Assembly (NCBI RefSeq): GCF_030159855.1
Contig: NZ_BSNG01000001.1
Coordinates: 2,170,001 to 2,234,000, forward strand
Reading direction: 5' to 3'
From: Devosia yakushimensis
GTDB lineage: Bacteria > Pseudomonadota > Alphaproteobacteria > Rhizobiales > Devosiaceae
DNA length: 64,000 nt
Shown here: piece after piece, positions 41,993-50,834 of the stretch
Layout: each line of letters begins with the position of its first letter
Numbering within the stretch: position 1 is the first letter of the stretch
The notes under the pieces: model-generated
Told to the model about the DNA's origin: nothing
The model's input: only the letters and a program-made list of their open reading frames with translations
Database searches by the model: none
Program-made: the position numbers and the translations under genes

Positions 41993-43138
41993 ATGGTGAA
42001 TTTGGGCGGAATGAGCATTCGGGCGCTGTTGCTCCTGATTCTGGCGACGGTGCTATTCGCGCTCGATGTGAACACCGCCTACGCTCAATCGTCGGCCTGT
42101 TCACGACTGGAGCGGCAGTTGCGCCAGTTCGACCGGAACGGGGACTTCCAGCAGCGGGACGGCAATTCGCAGGCCGCACGCCAATTGGCGCGCGATGTGC
42201 AGAACGCGGAAAGCCGCTACATCCGCGACGGGTGCAATGACGCGGCCAAGGCCGGGCAAACGCTTAGCCCGCAATGCCAGCAGGTGGCACGGGAAGTGTT
42301 GCGGCTGCGCCGGGACTATGCGGCGGTGTCGCAATCGGTCAATTCCGCCGGCGCGGTTGCGCAGCAGCGCGAGGCGATCCTGCAGGAACTGGCGCGCTTT
42401 GGCTGCAACGCCAATGGCGGCTCGAACGCGACGTTCTCGAATGAACGCCAGAACGTGTTCGACCGCATTTTCGGCACCACCACGGAAGGCGACTTTTCCA
42501 ATGGCCAGGTGGTGAATGGCGGCGATTTTGGCTATCAGGGCTATCGGACGGTGCGCACGGTCTGTGTGCGGCTGAGCGACGGCTATTTCTGGCCGATCAG
42601 CTATTCGACGCTGCCGGACTATGTCGGCAATGACATGGGGCAATGCAAAGCCATGTGTCCGAATGAGCAGGTCGAAATCTATTATTACGACAATCCGGGC
42701 CAAGAGCCCGAGCAGATGCGCAACATGTTCAACCAGGCCTATACGGACCTGCCGACGGCGTTCAAATATCGCAATGCCATCGATATGAGCGCCAGCTGCA
42801 AGGTGGCACCGCAGTCGGACGGCACGCTGACGACGGCGACCACTGCCGATGGCCAGTCGCGGGCAATGATCGATGTGCAGGGCGTGGCCTTCCCCCTGCC
42901 GCTACGCGACCCGCGGGGCCAGGTGCCTGTACTGGCAGCGGCCGCAGTACAGACGGCCAGCCTGGTCGACGTGCCCCTGCCCCGGCCGCGCCCGGCGGGA
43001 CCGGGGGAAACGGTGGCCCGTGTGGTGGCACCGCCGCCAGGCGACAGTCAGCTGCGATTGGTGCAGTTCGGTGACAAGGTCGTCAGGGTAGTCGGTCCAG
43101 ACACGCCTTACGCCCAACCAGCGGGAGCAGGCTCTTAA
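41993..43138 (+). CDS. DUF2865 family exported protein
   Basis: 381 residues with a signal peptide (MSIRALLLLILATVLFALD, cleavage near AYA-QS). The mature part has several cysteines and the DUF2865 pattern VCVRLSDGYFWPISYST followed by CKAMCPNEQVEIYYYDNPGQ. Function is unknown; the family is confined largely to Hyphomicrobiales. A second in-frame ATG at 42011 is an equally good start. Its last 56 nt overlap the end of gltX on the opposite strand. Confidence 0.82.
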   Translation: MVNLGGMSIRALLLLILATVLFALDVNTAYAQSSACSRLERQLRQFDRNGDFQQRDGNSQAARQLARDVQNAESRYIRDGCNDAAKAGQTLSPQCQQVAREVLRLRRDYAAVSQSVNSAGAVAQQREAILQELARFGCNANGGSNATFSNERQNVFDRIFGTTTEGDFSNGQVVNGGDFGYQGYRTVRTVCVRLSDGYFWPISYSTLPDYVGNDMGQCKAMCPNEQVEIYYYDNPGQEPEQMRNMFNQAYTDLPTAFKYRNAIDMSASCKVAPQSDGTLTTATTADGQSRAMIDVQGVAFPLPLRDPRGQVPVLAAAAVQTASLVDVPLPRPRPAGPGETVARVVAPPPGDSQLRLVQFGDKVVRVVGPDTPYAQPAGAGS

Positions 43139-44408
43139 GCTCGGGGCCATCGTGACGGCCGGTTAGGGCCAGACGGAGCGGCAGAAAGAGCGGCTTGCCC
43201 TTACGGCCGGTGGCCGCCTTGAGCGCGTTGGTCCACTCGCCCCAGGTTTCGAGCGACCATGGCTCGGGCGGCAGCAGCGCCTTGGCCAGCGCCAGGAAAT
43301 CGCGATCTTCATCGGCAATGACGGGTTCGACCGGGCCAAGAACCAGCTTGGACCATTCGATAATGTCGCTGAATTTGGCGAGGTTATCGCGCAGCAGCAG
43401 CCAGATGGCTTCCCCTTCCAGACCAAGGCTGGAAAGGCGCGGTAGCGCTTCCTCGTAGGACATGGTGTGCAGCAGGCGAGCGTTGAGATTGTCCAGTTCG
43501 ACCGGATCGAAACGGGCGGCGCCATGGGAGATCATGGAGAAATCGAGCCTGGCGGCGATGTCGTCCAGCGAGGCATAGGGCTCGATGGGCAGGCTGGTGC
43601 CGGTAATGCTGGCCATGATCGCAATGGCCAGGGGCTCGTAGCCCTCGGCGCGGAAATCGGACAGGGACTGGGAGCCGAGGCGCTTGGAGAAGCCCTGCCC
43701 TTCGGCGTCGGTCAAAAGGTTATGATGACCGAAGATCGGCACGGGGCCGCCCAGGGCCTCGAAGATTTCGATCTGGGTGCCGGTATTGGAAACGTGGTCT
43801 TCGCCGCGGATGACATGGGTGATGGCAAGGTCGATGTCGTCGACGACCGAGGGGAGCGTGTAGAGATAGGAGCCGTCTTCGCGCACCAGGACCGGATCGG
43901 ACATGGAGGCGGTGTTGACGGTCTGGGGACCCTTGATGAGGTCTTCGAACTGGACGGGGCGGCCATCGAGCTTGAAGCGCCAATGGGGCTTGCGGCCCTC
44001 GGCTTCGAGCTTGGCGCGGTCTGCATCGGTCAGCTTCAGCGCGGCGCGATCGTAGATCGGCGGCTTGCCCATGGCGCGGGCGCGCTTGCGGCGGCGGTCG
44101 AGTTCGTCTTCGGTTTCGTAGCAGGGATAGAGCCGGCCGGCGGCGATGAGGCGGTCGCGGGCGGCGTCATAAAGCGTGGTGCGGTCGGACTGACGGACCA
44201 AAAGGTCTGGCGTGATGCCGAGCCAGGCCAAGTCCGCCTCGACGCCATCAGCAAATTCGCGGGTGGAGCGGGCCGTGTCGGTATCGTCCATGCGCAGCAC
44301 GTAGCGGCCGCCATGACGCTTGGCGAAGAACCAGTTGAGCATGGCCGGGCGGGCATTGCCCAGGTGAATGCGGCCAGTGGGCGATGGCGCCCAGCGCACT
44401 ATGGTCAT
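43083..44408 (-). CDS. gltX: Glutamyl-tRNA synthetase (GltX, shorter type)
   Basis: 441 residues starting MTIVRWAPSPTGRIHLGNAR, where HLGN is the HIGH motif. The KMSKS equivalent is GFSKRLGSQSL. Other class Ic motifs include VIRGEDHVSNTGTQIEIFEAL. Many alphaproteobacteria carry two GluRS; this length and motif fit the second type, and the other copy is not in the window. The start overlaps the nadE stop by 4 nt. The 3' end overlaps DUF2865 in antisense. Confidence 0.94.
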   Translation of the reverse strand: MTIVRWAPSPTGRIHLGNARPAMLNWFFAKRHGGRYVLRMDDTDTARSTREFADGVEADLAWLGITPDLLVRQSDRTTLYDAARDRLIAAGRLYPCYETEDELDRRRKRARAMGKPPIYDRAALKLTDADRAKLEAEGRKPHWRFKLDGRPVQFEDLIKGPQTVNTASMSDPVLVREDGSYLYTLPSVVDDIDLAITHVIRGEDHVSNTGTQIEIFEALGGPVPIFGHHNLLTDAEGQGFSKRLGSQSLSDFRAEGYEPLAIAIMASITGTSLPIEPYASLDDIAARLDFSMISHGAARFDPVELDNLNARLLHTMSYEEALPRLSSLGLEGEAIWLLLRDNLAKFSDIIEWSKLVLGPVEPVIADEDRDFLALAKALLPPEPWSLETWGEWTNALKAATGRKGKPLFLPLRLALTGRHDGPELKSLLPLVGRKACLDRLP

Positions 44409-46072
44409 CCGATGGTCCGGTCCTTGTAGCCGTTGGTAATGGGATATTTGCGGCCCAGCCCGAATGCCTTGGGCGTGAGCTTGGGACCGGGAGCAGACTG
44501 GCGGCGCTTGTATTCGGCGATGTTGAGCAGTCGCTCGATGCGCTGCACCAGCGCCTCGTCATAGCCCATGCGAACGATCTCGGGAATCGACTTTTCGTCT
44601 TCGACCATGGCGGTGAGAATGGCGTCGAGCACGGGATAGGGCGGCAGGCTATCCTGATCGGTCTGGTTGGGACGCAGTTCGGCGCTGGGGGCCTTGGCGA
44701 TGATGTTCTGGGGAATGACTTCGCCCGAGGGGCCGAGGCAGTCGCCGGGGACGTGACTATTGCGCCAGGCGGCCAGCCGATAAACCTCCATCTTGAACAT
44801 GTCCTTGAGCGGGTTATAGCCGCCATTCATGTCGCCATAGATGGTGGCATAGCCCACGCCCATTTCCGACTTGTTGCCGGTGGTGAGCAGCATGGAGCCC
44901 AGCTTGTTGGAAACGGCCATCAACACCACGCCGCGCATGCGGGACTGGATGTTCTCCTCGGCCAAATCGGCGGGGCGATTGTCGAAGATGGGGGCCAGCT
45001 CGATCAGCGCGTCATCTACCGGATTGCCGATGGAGACGATGTCATAGCGCACGCCGAGGCGGGTGGCGCAATCCTTGGCGTCCTTGAGGCTGTCTTCGGA
45101 CGTGTAGCGATAGGGCAGCATGAGGCAGTGAACGTTTTCGGCGCCGAAGGCATCGACCGCCATGGCGGCGACCACGGCGCTATCTATGCCGCCCGAAAGG
45201 CCGAGCACGACCTGCTTGAAGCCGTTCTTGTGCACATAGTCGCGCAGGCCGAGCACGCAGGCGAGCCAGGGCGCTTCGTCGGTGGTGGTGAGTTCGGTGA
45301 CATGGCCATTGGTGCAGCTCCAGCCGTCTTCACCGTCAACCCAGTCGGACACGATGAAATCGCTGGCGAAGGACTTGCCCTGGAAGACCAGTTTGTCGCC
45401 TGGCTCGATGGCAAAGGAAGCGCCGTCGAACACCAGCTCGTCCTGGCCGCCGACCTGGTTGAGATAGAGCAGCGGCACGCGATCCTCGGCGACGCGGGCG
45501 CGGACCAGTTCCTTGCGGATGTGCTGCTTGTTGGTCCAATAGGGCGAACCATTGGGGCAAAGCAGGATTTCGGCGCCACGCTGGACGAGATGGCCGCAGA
45601 CCCAGGGATGCCAGATATCCTCGCAGATGGGGATGCCGACCGAGACGCCCTTGATCGTTACCGGCTCCTGCAGGACGCCGGGCACGAAATAGCGCTTCTC
45701 ATAGAACACATCGTCATTGGGCAATTCGCGCTTGAGGCGCGCGGCGATGATCTGGCCGTGTTCGGCCACCACAACCGCATTATGCAGGCCGGTCTGGTCG
45801 CGCCAAACCGTGGGCAGGATCAGCACGGTATCGGTGCCGGCCGTATCGGCGGCCAGTTCGCGCGCGGCGCGGATCGCGTCGTCGACGAATTTGGGCTTGA
45901 ACAGCAGATCGTCAGGGAAATAGCTGGTGAGGAAGAGTTCGGACAGCAGCAATATGTCGGCCTTGGCGGCGACGGCATCGTTCAGGGCCTGGCGGGCGAG
46001 CGCCAGATTGCCGGCGATGTCGCCAACCTTGGGATTGAGCTGGGCAAGCGCAATTCTGAGGCGGTCTGTCAC
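44405..46072 (-). CDS. nadE: NAD+ synthase, glutamine-dependent (NadE)
   Basis: 555 residues. The N-terminal nitrilase-type glutaminase (LRIALAQLNPKVGDIAGN, with FYEKRYFVPG and a catalytic Cys in VGIPICEDIWHPWVC) supplies ammonia. The C-terminal synthetase has the ATP motif LGLSGGIDSAVVAAMAVDAFG. It makes NAD from nicotinate adenine dinucleotide. The start is a GTG (TDRLRIALAQ). Together with nadC this window carries two NAD-synthesis steps. It is co-translated with gltX. Confidence 0.95.
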   Translation of the reverse strand: MTDRLRIALAQLNPKVGDIAGNLALARQALNDAVAAKADILLLSELFLTSYFPDDLLFKPKFVDDAIRAARELAADTAGTDTVLILPTVWRDQTGLHNAVVVAEHGQIIAARLKRELPNDDVFYEKRYFVPGVLQEPVTIKGVSVGIPICEDIWHPWVCGHLVQRGAEILLCPNGSPYWTNKQHIRKELVRARVAEDRVPLLYLNQVGGQDELVFDGASFAIEPGDKLVFQGKSFASDFIVSDWVDGEDGWSCTNGHVTELTTTDEAPWLACVLGLRDYVHKNGFKQVVLGLSGGIDSAVVAAMAVDAFGAENVHCLMLPYRYTSEDSLKDAKDCATRLGVRYDIVSIGNPVDDALIELAPIFDNRPADLAEENIQSRMRGVVLMAVSNKLGSMLLTTGNKSEMGVGYATIYGDMNGGYNPLKDMFKMEVYRLAAWRNSHVPGDCLGPSGEVIPQNIIAKAPSAELRPNQTDQDSLPPYPVLDAILTAMVEDEKSIPEIVRMGYDEALVQRIERLLNIAEYKRRQSAPGPKLTPKAFGLGRKYPITNGYKDRTIG

Positions 46073-46197
46073 GATAATGCTGCCCGTATGCTGGAGAAAT
46101 GGGTGCGGCGCAGCGGCGCAAACCGGCGCGGGCAAGACTTATCCGCTCGCCCCGGCAAGGGCAAGCGGATCGAGATAGGCGGATAGTCTGAGAGGTT

Positions 46198-47112
46198 CTA
46201 GAAGCGGCCGGTCAGTTCGGCCAGGGCGCCATAGCGCAACAGCGAAAAGCCGTTCAGCGACTGGTCGCTGTAGATATAGCTATCGGGCGTGGATGCTTCC
46301 CACCATTTCTGGCGTGAACTGCTCGGCCCCTCGAGCAGCCAGGCGCGGCCCCCGACCCGTATGGTCAGGTTCTCGGTAGGGTGAAAGCCGATCATGATCT
46401 GGCCGCTCGCGCCATAAAGGGCACCGCTTGTTTCGGTGCGGGTTCTGTTGACCGTAACACCCTGAATGACAGTGTCCGCCATGGGGATTTCGGCACTGGC
46501 GCCATAGCCGTAGGCGTAGGGAATGGCGGCGATTTCAGCGTCGATATCGAACATTTCATTGATATCGGCGTGAGCGGTGACACCCAGACGCAGCGAATGA
46601 AGGTTGAGACCGTCGACATTCTGGACGTCATAGCGATTTCGATCAGGAGATTCCCGGTTGTACTGGTAGCCGACCAGGGCGCCGAAGCGGAACGTCTCGT
46701 TGCCGAACGGGGTATAGCCGAAATCGGCACCGGCATAGCCGATCTGCCCGCCTTCGAAGGGCGACGGGACGCCGACATTGGTGTTGTGATCGCCAGTTGT
46801 GTAGACGGCGTAGCCGGCCTGCCCCTTGAGGAAGGTCGAGGTATAATCGTCGTCGATCCGGAGATGGCCTTCCAGGATGTGGCTGCGATCATTGGTATCG
46901 TAGGAATTGCCGCCGATTTCGGCGCTCTGCTCACCGAGCGAATACCAGTAGCGCAGGCCCGCTTCCATCCGGAGAGGGTTTTCGGTGCTCTGCTCCCAGC
47001 CATTGTCATAGGAGGGGCGCATCGCTCCGAACATCGGGTAGTCGGCGGCCAGGGTTGGCGCCGCAGCGGCAAGCGCCAGCATCGCGATGGCGCCGGAAAG
47101 GGAGCGCTTCAT
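46198..47112 (-). CDS. Outer-membrane beta-barrel protein, candidate
   Basis: 304 residues with a signal peptide (MKRSLSGAIAMLALAAAAPT, cleavage near LAADY). The mature part has alternating hydrophobic strands rich in Gly, Tyr and aromatic residues, and ends with Phe (AELTGRF), as outer-membrane barrels do. It recalls the small porin-like Omp25/31 proteins of Hyphomicrobiales, but I do not recognise a named family. GGAG precedes the ATG by about 6 nt. Confidence 0.7.
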   Translation of the reverse strand: MKRSLSGAIAMLALAAAAPTLAADYPMFGAMRPSYDNGWEQSTENPLRMEAGLRYWYSLGEQSAEIGGNSYDTNDRSHILEGHLRIDDDYTSTFLKGQAGYAVYTTGDHNTNVGVPSPFEGGQIGYAGADFGYTPFGNETFRFGALVGYQYNRESPDRNRYDVQNVDGLNLHSLRLGVTAHADINEMFDIDAEIAAIPYAYGYGASAEIPMADTVIQGVTVNRTRTETSGALYGASGQIMIGFHPTENLTIRVGGRAWLLEGPSSSRQKWWEASTPDSYIYSDQSLNGFSLLRYGALAELTGRF

Positions 47113-47164
47113 GACAATCTCCAGAACGCAGGCCCATTCTGGGCCGTTCAGGAAATTTATGGGT

Positions 47165-47178
47165 CATTAGGGTTAATG
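47165..47178 (-). promoter_or_regulatory. Short inverted repeat upstream of the barrel gene
   Basis: CATTA and TAATG are reverse complements 4 nt apart, about 53 bp before the barrel-protein ATG. TTAACC-like bases in it also recall regulator half sites of this order. Which protein would bind is unknown. Confidence 0.3.
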
Positions 47179-47230
47179 TTCCGCTAAATGGCGGATTGGG
47201 GATTGGGCACAGGAATATCGCGGCTCCCAT

Positions 47231-47269
47231 CACCCCACCCTCGATCCCTCCCCATCAAGGGGAGGGAGG
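47231..47269. repeat. CACCCCACCCTCGATCCCTC repeat (family A)
   Basis: CCTCCCC and GGGGAGGGAGG arms surround ATCAA, about 30 bp downstream of the DAHP synthase stop and about 120 bp before the barrel-protein start, both on the minus strand. Nothing else is apparent in the 47113-47301 gap besides the inverted repeat near 47165. Confidence 0.55.
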
Positions 47270-47301
47270 CGCAGACTGAGGGCTCACGGTTCTTCCTTGC
47301 C

Positions 47302-48678
47302 CTATTCGCCGGCGATGCGGGTTTCGCGGGGAGGCTTTTGGGCGTGGACTTCTTCGGCGACGAGGAAGGCCAGTTCCAGGGCCTGGCTGGCGTTGAGGCG
47401 GGGGTCGCAATAAGTGTGGTAGCGGTCCGAGAGGGAGGCTTCGGTGACGGCCGAGACGCCGCCGACGCATTCGGTGACATCATCGCCGGTCATTTCGATA
47501 TGCACGCCGCCGGCATAGGTGCCCATGTCACGGTGGATTTCGAAGAAGCTCTTTACTTCTGACAGGACGCGCTCGAAGGGGCGGGTCTTATAGCCGGTCG
47601 AAGCCTTGATGGTGTTGCCATGCATCGGATCGGAGCACCAGACGACAGTGCGGCCAGCGCGCTGCACGGTTTCGATCAGGCGCGGCAGATGATCGTGGAC
47701 CTTGTCGGAGCCGAAGCGGGCGATCAGGGTAATGCGGCCGGCCTCATCGGTGGGGTTGAGGCGGTCGAGCAGGCGCAATAGATCGTCGCTGCTCAGGGTA
47801 GGGCCGCATTTGATGCCGATGGGGTTCTTGATGCCGGCGAAATATTCGACATGGGCGGCATCGGGCTGGCGAGTGCGGTCGCCGATCCACAGCATGTGGC
47901 CGGAGGTGGCGTACCAGTCATTGGTGATGGAGTCGCGGCGGGTCAGGGCTTCTTCATAGCCGAGCAGCAGGGCTTCGTGGCTGGTGAAGAAACTGGTCTG
48001 GCGCAGGGCCGGTGTGTTGTCCGGGTTGAGGCCGAGGGCGGCCATGAAGGTAATGGCGTCGTCGATCTTGCGCGCGACTTCCTCGTAGCGCGGATACCAA
48101 TTGGAGCCCTTCATGAACCCGACGGTCCATTCATGAATGCGGGTCAGTTCGGCATAGCCGCCCATGGAGAAGGCGCGCAGCAGATTGAGCGTGGCGGCCG
48201 ACTGGCGATAGGCCTGCAGCATGCGGTCGGGATCAGGGACACGGGCGCCTTCGGTGAACTCGATGGAATTGATGATATCGCCGCGATAGCTGGGCAGTTC
48301 GATGCCATCGATGGTTTCGGTATCGGCGGAACGCGGCTTGGCGAATTGGCCGGCGACGCGGCCGACCTTGACCACGGGCTTACTGGCGCCATGGGTCAGC
48401 ACGACGGCCATTTGCAGGAAGACGCGGAAGAAGTCGCGGATGTGATCGGCGCCATGCTCGGCAAAGCTCTCGGCGCAATCGCCCCCCTGCAGCAGGAAGG
48501 CGTCGCCACGGGCCACGGAGGCCAGCTTGGACTTGAGATCGCGCGCCTCGCCAGCAAAGACCAGCGGCGGGAAAGTGCCCAATTGGCGCTCGGCTTCGGC
48601 CAATGCGGCGGCGTCGGGATAGGCCGGCACCTGGGAAATGGGCTTGTCGCGCCAGCTATTGGGGGTCCAATTGGTCAT
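47302..48678 (-). CDS. 3-deoxy-7-phosphoheptulonate synthase, class II
   Basis: 458 residues. The class II DAHP synthase signature is visible: LQGGDCAESF, GRVAGQFAKPRS, GSNWYPRYEEVAR and CSDPMHGNTI. It condenses phosphoenolpyruvate with erythrose-4-phosphate, the first step of aromatic amino acid synthesis. Class II enzymes of this length occur across Hyphomicrobiales. The 5' flanking 400 bp contains strong inverted repeats and may hold a regulatory leader. Confidence 0.94.
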   Translation of the reverse strand: MTNWTPNSWRDKPISQVPAYPDAAALAEAERQLGTFPPLVFAGEARDLKSKLASVARGDAFLLQGGDCAESFAEHGADHIRDFFRVFLQMAVVLTHGASKPVVKVGRVAGQFAKPRSADTETIDGIELPSYRGDIINSIEFTEGARVPDPDRMLQAYRQSAATLNLLRAFSMGGYAELTRIHEWTVGFMKGSNWYPRYEEVARKIDDAITFMAALGLNPDNTPALRQTSFFTSHEALLLGYEEALTRRDSITNDWYATSGHMLWIGDRTRQPDAAHVEYFAGIKNPIGIKCGPTLSSDDLLRLLDRLNPTDEAGRITLIARFGSDKVHDHLPRLIETVQRAGRTVVWCSDPMHGNTIKASTGYKTRPFERVLSEVKSFFEIHRDMGTYAGGVHIEMTGDDVTECVGGVSAVTEASLSDRYHTYCDPRLNASQALELAFLVAEEVHAQKPPRETRIAGE

Positions 48679-48823
48679 GTCGGGTCTCGCTCACGCGGGG
48701 TTATGCATCGTTGCGGGCGGAATACCAAGGCTGGCGGGGCGGGACAAGGATATTCGGGGTGGGCTTTGGTATGAGGACGTGCGCAAGCGCCGCCTGTGCC
48801 GCGGTTGTCGGATAGACGGACGG

Positions 48824-48883
48824 ACCCCGAGACCAGATTCGCCTCGTGAGTAAATAAGTATGAGGCGCAACTTGCCTCGGGGT
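48824..48883. promoter_or_regulatory. Nested hairpin upstream of DAHP synthase
   Basis: Outer arms ACCCCGAG (48824-48831) and CTCGGGGT (48876-48883) enclose inner arms CGCCTC (48840-48845) and GAGGCG (48862-48867) with a 16-nt AT-rich loop. All arms are exact. It is about 150 bp upstream of the DAHP synthase start and could be part of its leader or a separate small RNA. Confidence 0.4.
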
Positions 48884-49160
48884 GCCGGGCCTTGGTCGGA
48901 AGGCAGCATCGCGATCCCAACAGGTGGCCGTAGCCCTCCCGCCCGCTGATCCGTCTGCGCATCCCGGAGCAAGGCGCGACCCCCGCTCCCCCGGCTGGCA
49001 TCCGGACGCCGGTCGCTGCAGCGCCGCCCGTATTCCGGAAGATGGGGGGAGTATGCCATGGGGGTTTGGCAGGGGGATAAGGGGGATAAGTTGGGGGGTT
49101 GGGCGGGGCCCCCACCCCACGCTCATTGCCTCGTGTTTACTTTGGACCAGTCCCACCCAC

Positions 49161-49250
49161 GGCGAAGGCCGGAATCCATGCTGTGAAACATCCGTAACAC
49201 CGTGGTTGCGGGAGCATGCGGACATGGATTCCGGCCTTCGCCGGAATGAC
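49161..49250. repeat. Dispersed inverted repeat, GGCGAAGGCCGGAATCCATG family (B)
   Basis: Left arm GGCGAAGGCCGGAATCCATG and right arm with CATGGATTCCGGCCTTCGCC and ATGAC. The outer left end is worn. It resembles the copies at 4608 and 13947, sits in the 666-bp gap and is followed by a short CCCCCATCATGGGG hairpin. Confidence 0.75.
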
Positions 49251-49344
49251 ACCGCATTCTTGAATGCGCCCCGAGTAAACACTCCCCCATCATGGGGAGG
49301 GATCAAGGTGGTGCGGGGCCGAGCGTCTGAAGCCGGGCGTTAGT

Positions 49345-50724
49345 TCAGCCGCCGACCTTCTGCCCGTTGCGATAGGTGTAGCTGGGCGCCTTGAAGGTCA
49401 CCAATTCCTCGGCGGCGGAGGGATGAAGCGCGATGGCGCGGTCGAAATCGGCTTTGGTGGCGGTCATGCCCATGGGGATGGCGATGAGCTGGATCATTTC
49501 GGCGGCGCCGGGGCCCAGGATGTGGCAGCCCAGGACCTTGCCGCCGTCCTTTTCGGTGATCAGCTTGAGCACCATGCGCTCGGTGCGCGTGGAAAGCGTA
49601 TTGATCATGGGGCGAAAGCGGGCGACGTAAACGTCGATATCGCCATGGGTGGCGGCTTCGCCCTCGGTGAGGCCGATGACGCCGATTTCAGGCTCGGCAA
49701 AGACCGCGGTCGGGACCTGAGAGTGATCGACGGCGAGCCTGTTGTTGTTGAACACTGTCTCGGCGAAATACCAGCCTTCGCGGATGGCGACCGGTGTCAG
49801 CGCGGCGCGGCCGGTGACGTCGCCCACCGCGTAGATGGAGGGGCACGAGGTCTGCGAATAGGCGTCGACGGCGATGGCGCCGGCCGGGGTCAGTTTGACA
49901 TCGGCGGTTTCGAGGCCAAGGCCGTGCACATTGGGATTGCGGCCGGTGGCGAACATCACCGCGCCATAGGGGGCGGTGACGCCGTCGCTGAAAGTGGCGG
50001 AGATGTCGTCGCCATGCTTGAACAGGGACTTGATGGTGGTCTGGTAGATCAGCTTGATGCCGCGATCGATCAGTCCGGCCTCGAGGCCACGGCGCATGTC
50101 GTCGTCGAAGCCGCGCAGGATGCAGTCGCCGCGATAGATGATGGTGGTATCGACGCCCAGGCCGGCAAAGATGGTGGCGAATTCAACCGCGATATAGCCG
50201 CCGCCCTCGATGAGGATGGAGTGCGGCAGGGCCGGCAGGTCGAAGGCCTCGTTGGACGTGATGGCCAGTTCGGCGCCGGGAATGGGCGGCACGAAGGGGG
50301 CGGCGCCGGTGGCGACGAGGATGTATTTGGCGGTCAGGTCGCGATTGCCCTGCACCAGATGGACCGTGTTGGGGCCTTTGACCAAGGCACGGTCCTTGAT
50401 GATCTCGACGCCGGGTTTTTCCAGGTTCGAGGTATAGGCGTGCTCAAGGCGGGTGATTTCCTTTTCCTTGGCGGCGACAAGGGTCGGCCAATCAAAGGAG
50501 GCGTCGACCTGCCAGCCGAAGCTGGACGCCACATCGAACAGGTCGCTGAAGCGGCTGGCATAGACATAGAGCTTTTTGGGCACGCAACCGCGAATGACAC
50601 AGGTGCCGCCAACGCGGAACTCCTCGACGATCGCGACTTTGGCGCCATAGGTGGCGGCCATGCGGGCGGCGCGCACGCCCCCGGAGCCGGCACCAATGAC
50701 AACGAGATCGTAAGTGTCGGACAT
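49345..50724 (-). CDS. gor: Glutathione-disulfide reductase
   Basis: 459 residues. It starts MSDTYDLVVIGAGSGGVRAA (FAD-binding) and contains the redox disulfide GGTCVIRGCVPKK near residue 45. It also has the NAD(P)H-binding ILIEGGGYIAVEFATIFAGLG, the family pattern VGDVTGRAALTPVAIREG, and the C-terminal catalytic AIALHPSAAEEL (His and Glu). It regenerates reduced glutathione with NADPH. GGAG precedes the ATG by 6 nt. A terminator separates it from the DUF2059 gene upstream. Confidence 0.95.
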   Translation of the reverse strand: MSDTYDLVVIGAGSGGVRAARMAATYGAKVAIVEEFRVGGTCVIRGCVPKKLYVYASRFSDLFDVASSFGWQVDASFDWPTLVAAKEKEITRLEHAYTSNLEKPGVEIIKDRALVKGPNTVHLVQGNRDLTAKYILVATGAAPFVPPIPGAELAITSNEAFDLPALPHSILIEGGGYIAVEFATIFAGLGVDTTIIYRGDCILRGFDDDMRRGLEAGLIDRGIKLIYQTTIKSLFKHGDDISATFSDGVTAPYGAVMFATGRNPNVHGLGLETADVKLTPAGAIAVDAYSQTSCPSIYAVGDVTGRAALTPVAIREGWYFAETVFNNNRLAVDHSQVPTAVFAEPEIGVIGLTEGEAATHGDIDVYVARFRPMINTLSTRTERMVLKLITEKDGGKVLGCHILGPGAAEMIQLIAIPMGMTATKADFDRAIALHPSAAEELVTFKAPSYTYRNGQKVGG

Positions 50725-50781
50725 GCTGGCTCCGTTGGCTATATCGTCTGATACCGATGAATATCGGATGGCGCATCGCAT

Positions 50782-50809
50782 AAAAAAAGACCCCGCACAA
50801 GGCGGGGTC
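50782..50809 (-). terminator. Intrinsic terminator after the DUF2059 gene
   Basis: On the minus strand GACCCCGC and GCGGGGTC with a 5-nt loop are followed by seven T residues. It ends transcription after the DUF2059 gene and lies about 58 bp before gor, so gor needs its own promoter or readthrough. Confidence 0.9.
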
Positions 50810-50834
50810 CCATTCGGCCGCCAAAGGGCGGCAA

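Larger units (their letters stand above)
48679..49344. other. Gene-free 666-bp region with structured inverted repeats
   Basis: No gene of credible composition is found on either strand. The DAHP-synthase-proximal part contains a nested hairpin at 48824-48883. Between about 48970 and 49020 a stem has arms GCGACC and GGTCGC. Family B and A repeats occupy 49161-49310. A structured RNA or a long regulatory leader of the DAHP synthase gene is possible; I could not match it to a known RNA family. Confidence 0.5.

Noticed and set aside
48891..48909. Possible SRP RNA core (CTTGGTCGGAAGGCAGCA)
   Set aside because: The GGAA loop and AGCA are suggestive, but the conserved GGTCAGG side of the SRP hairpin is missing, so I do not call ffs.
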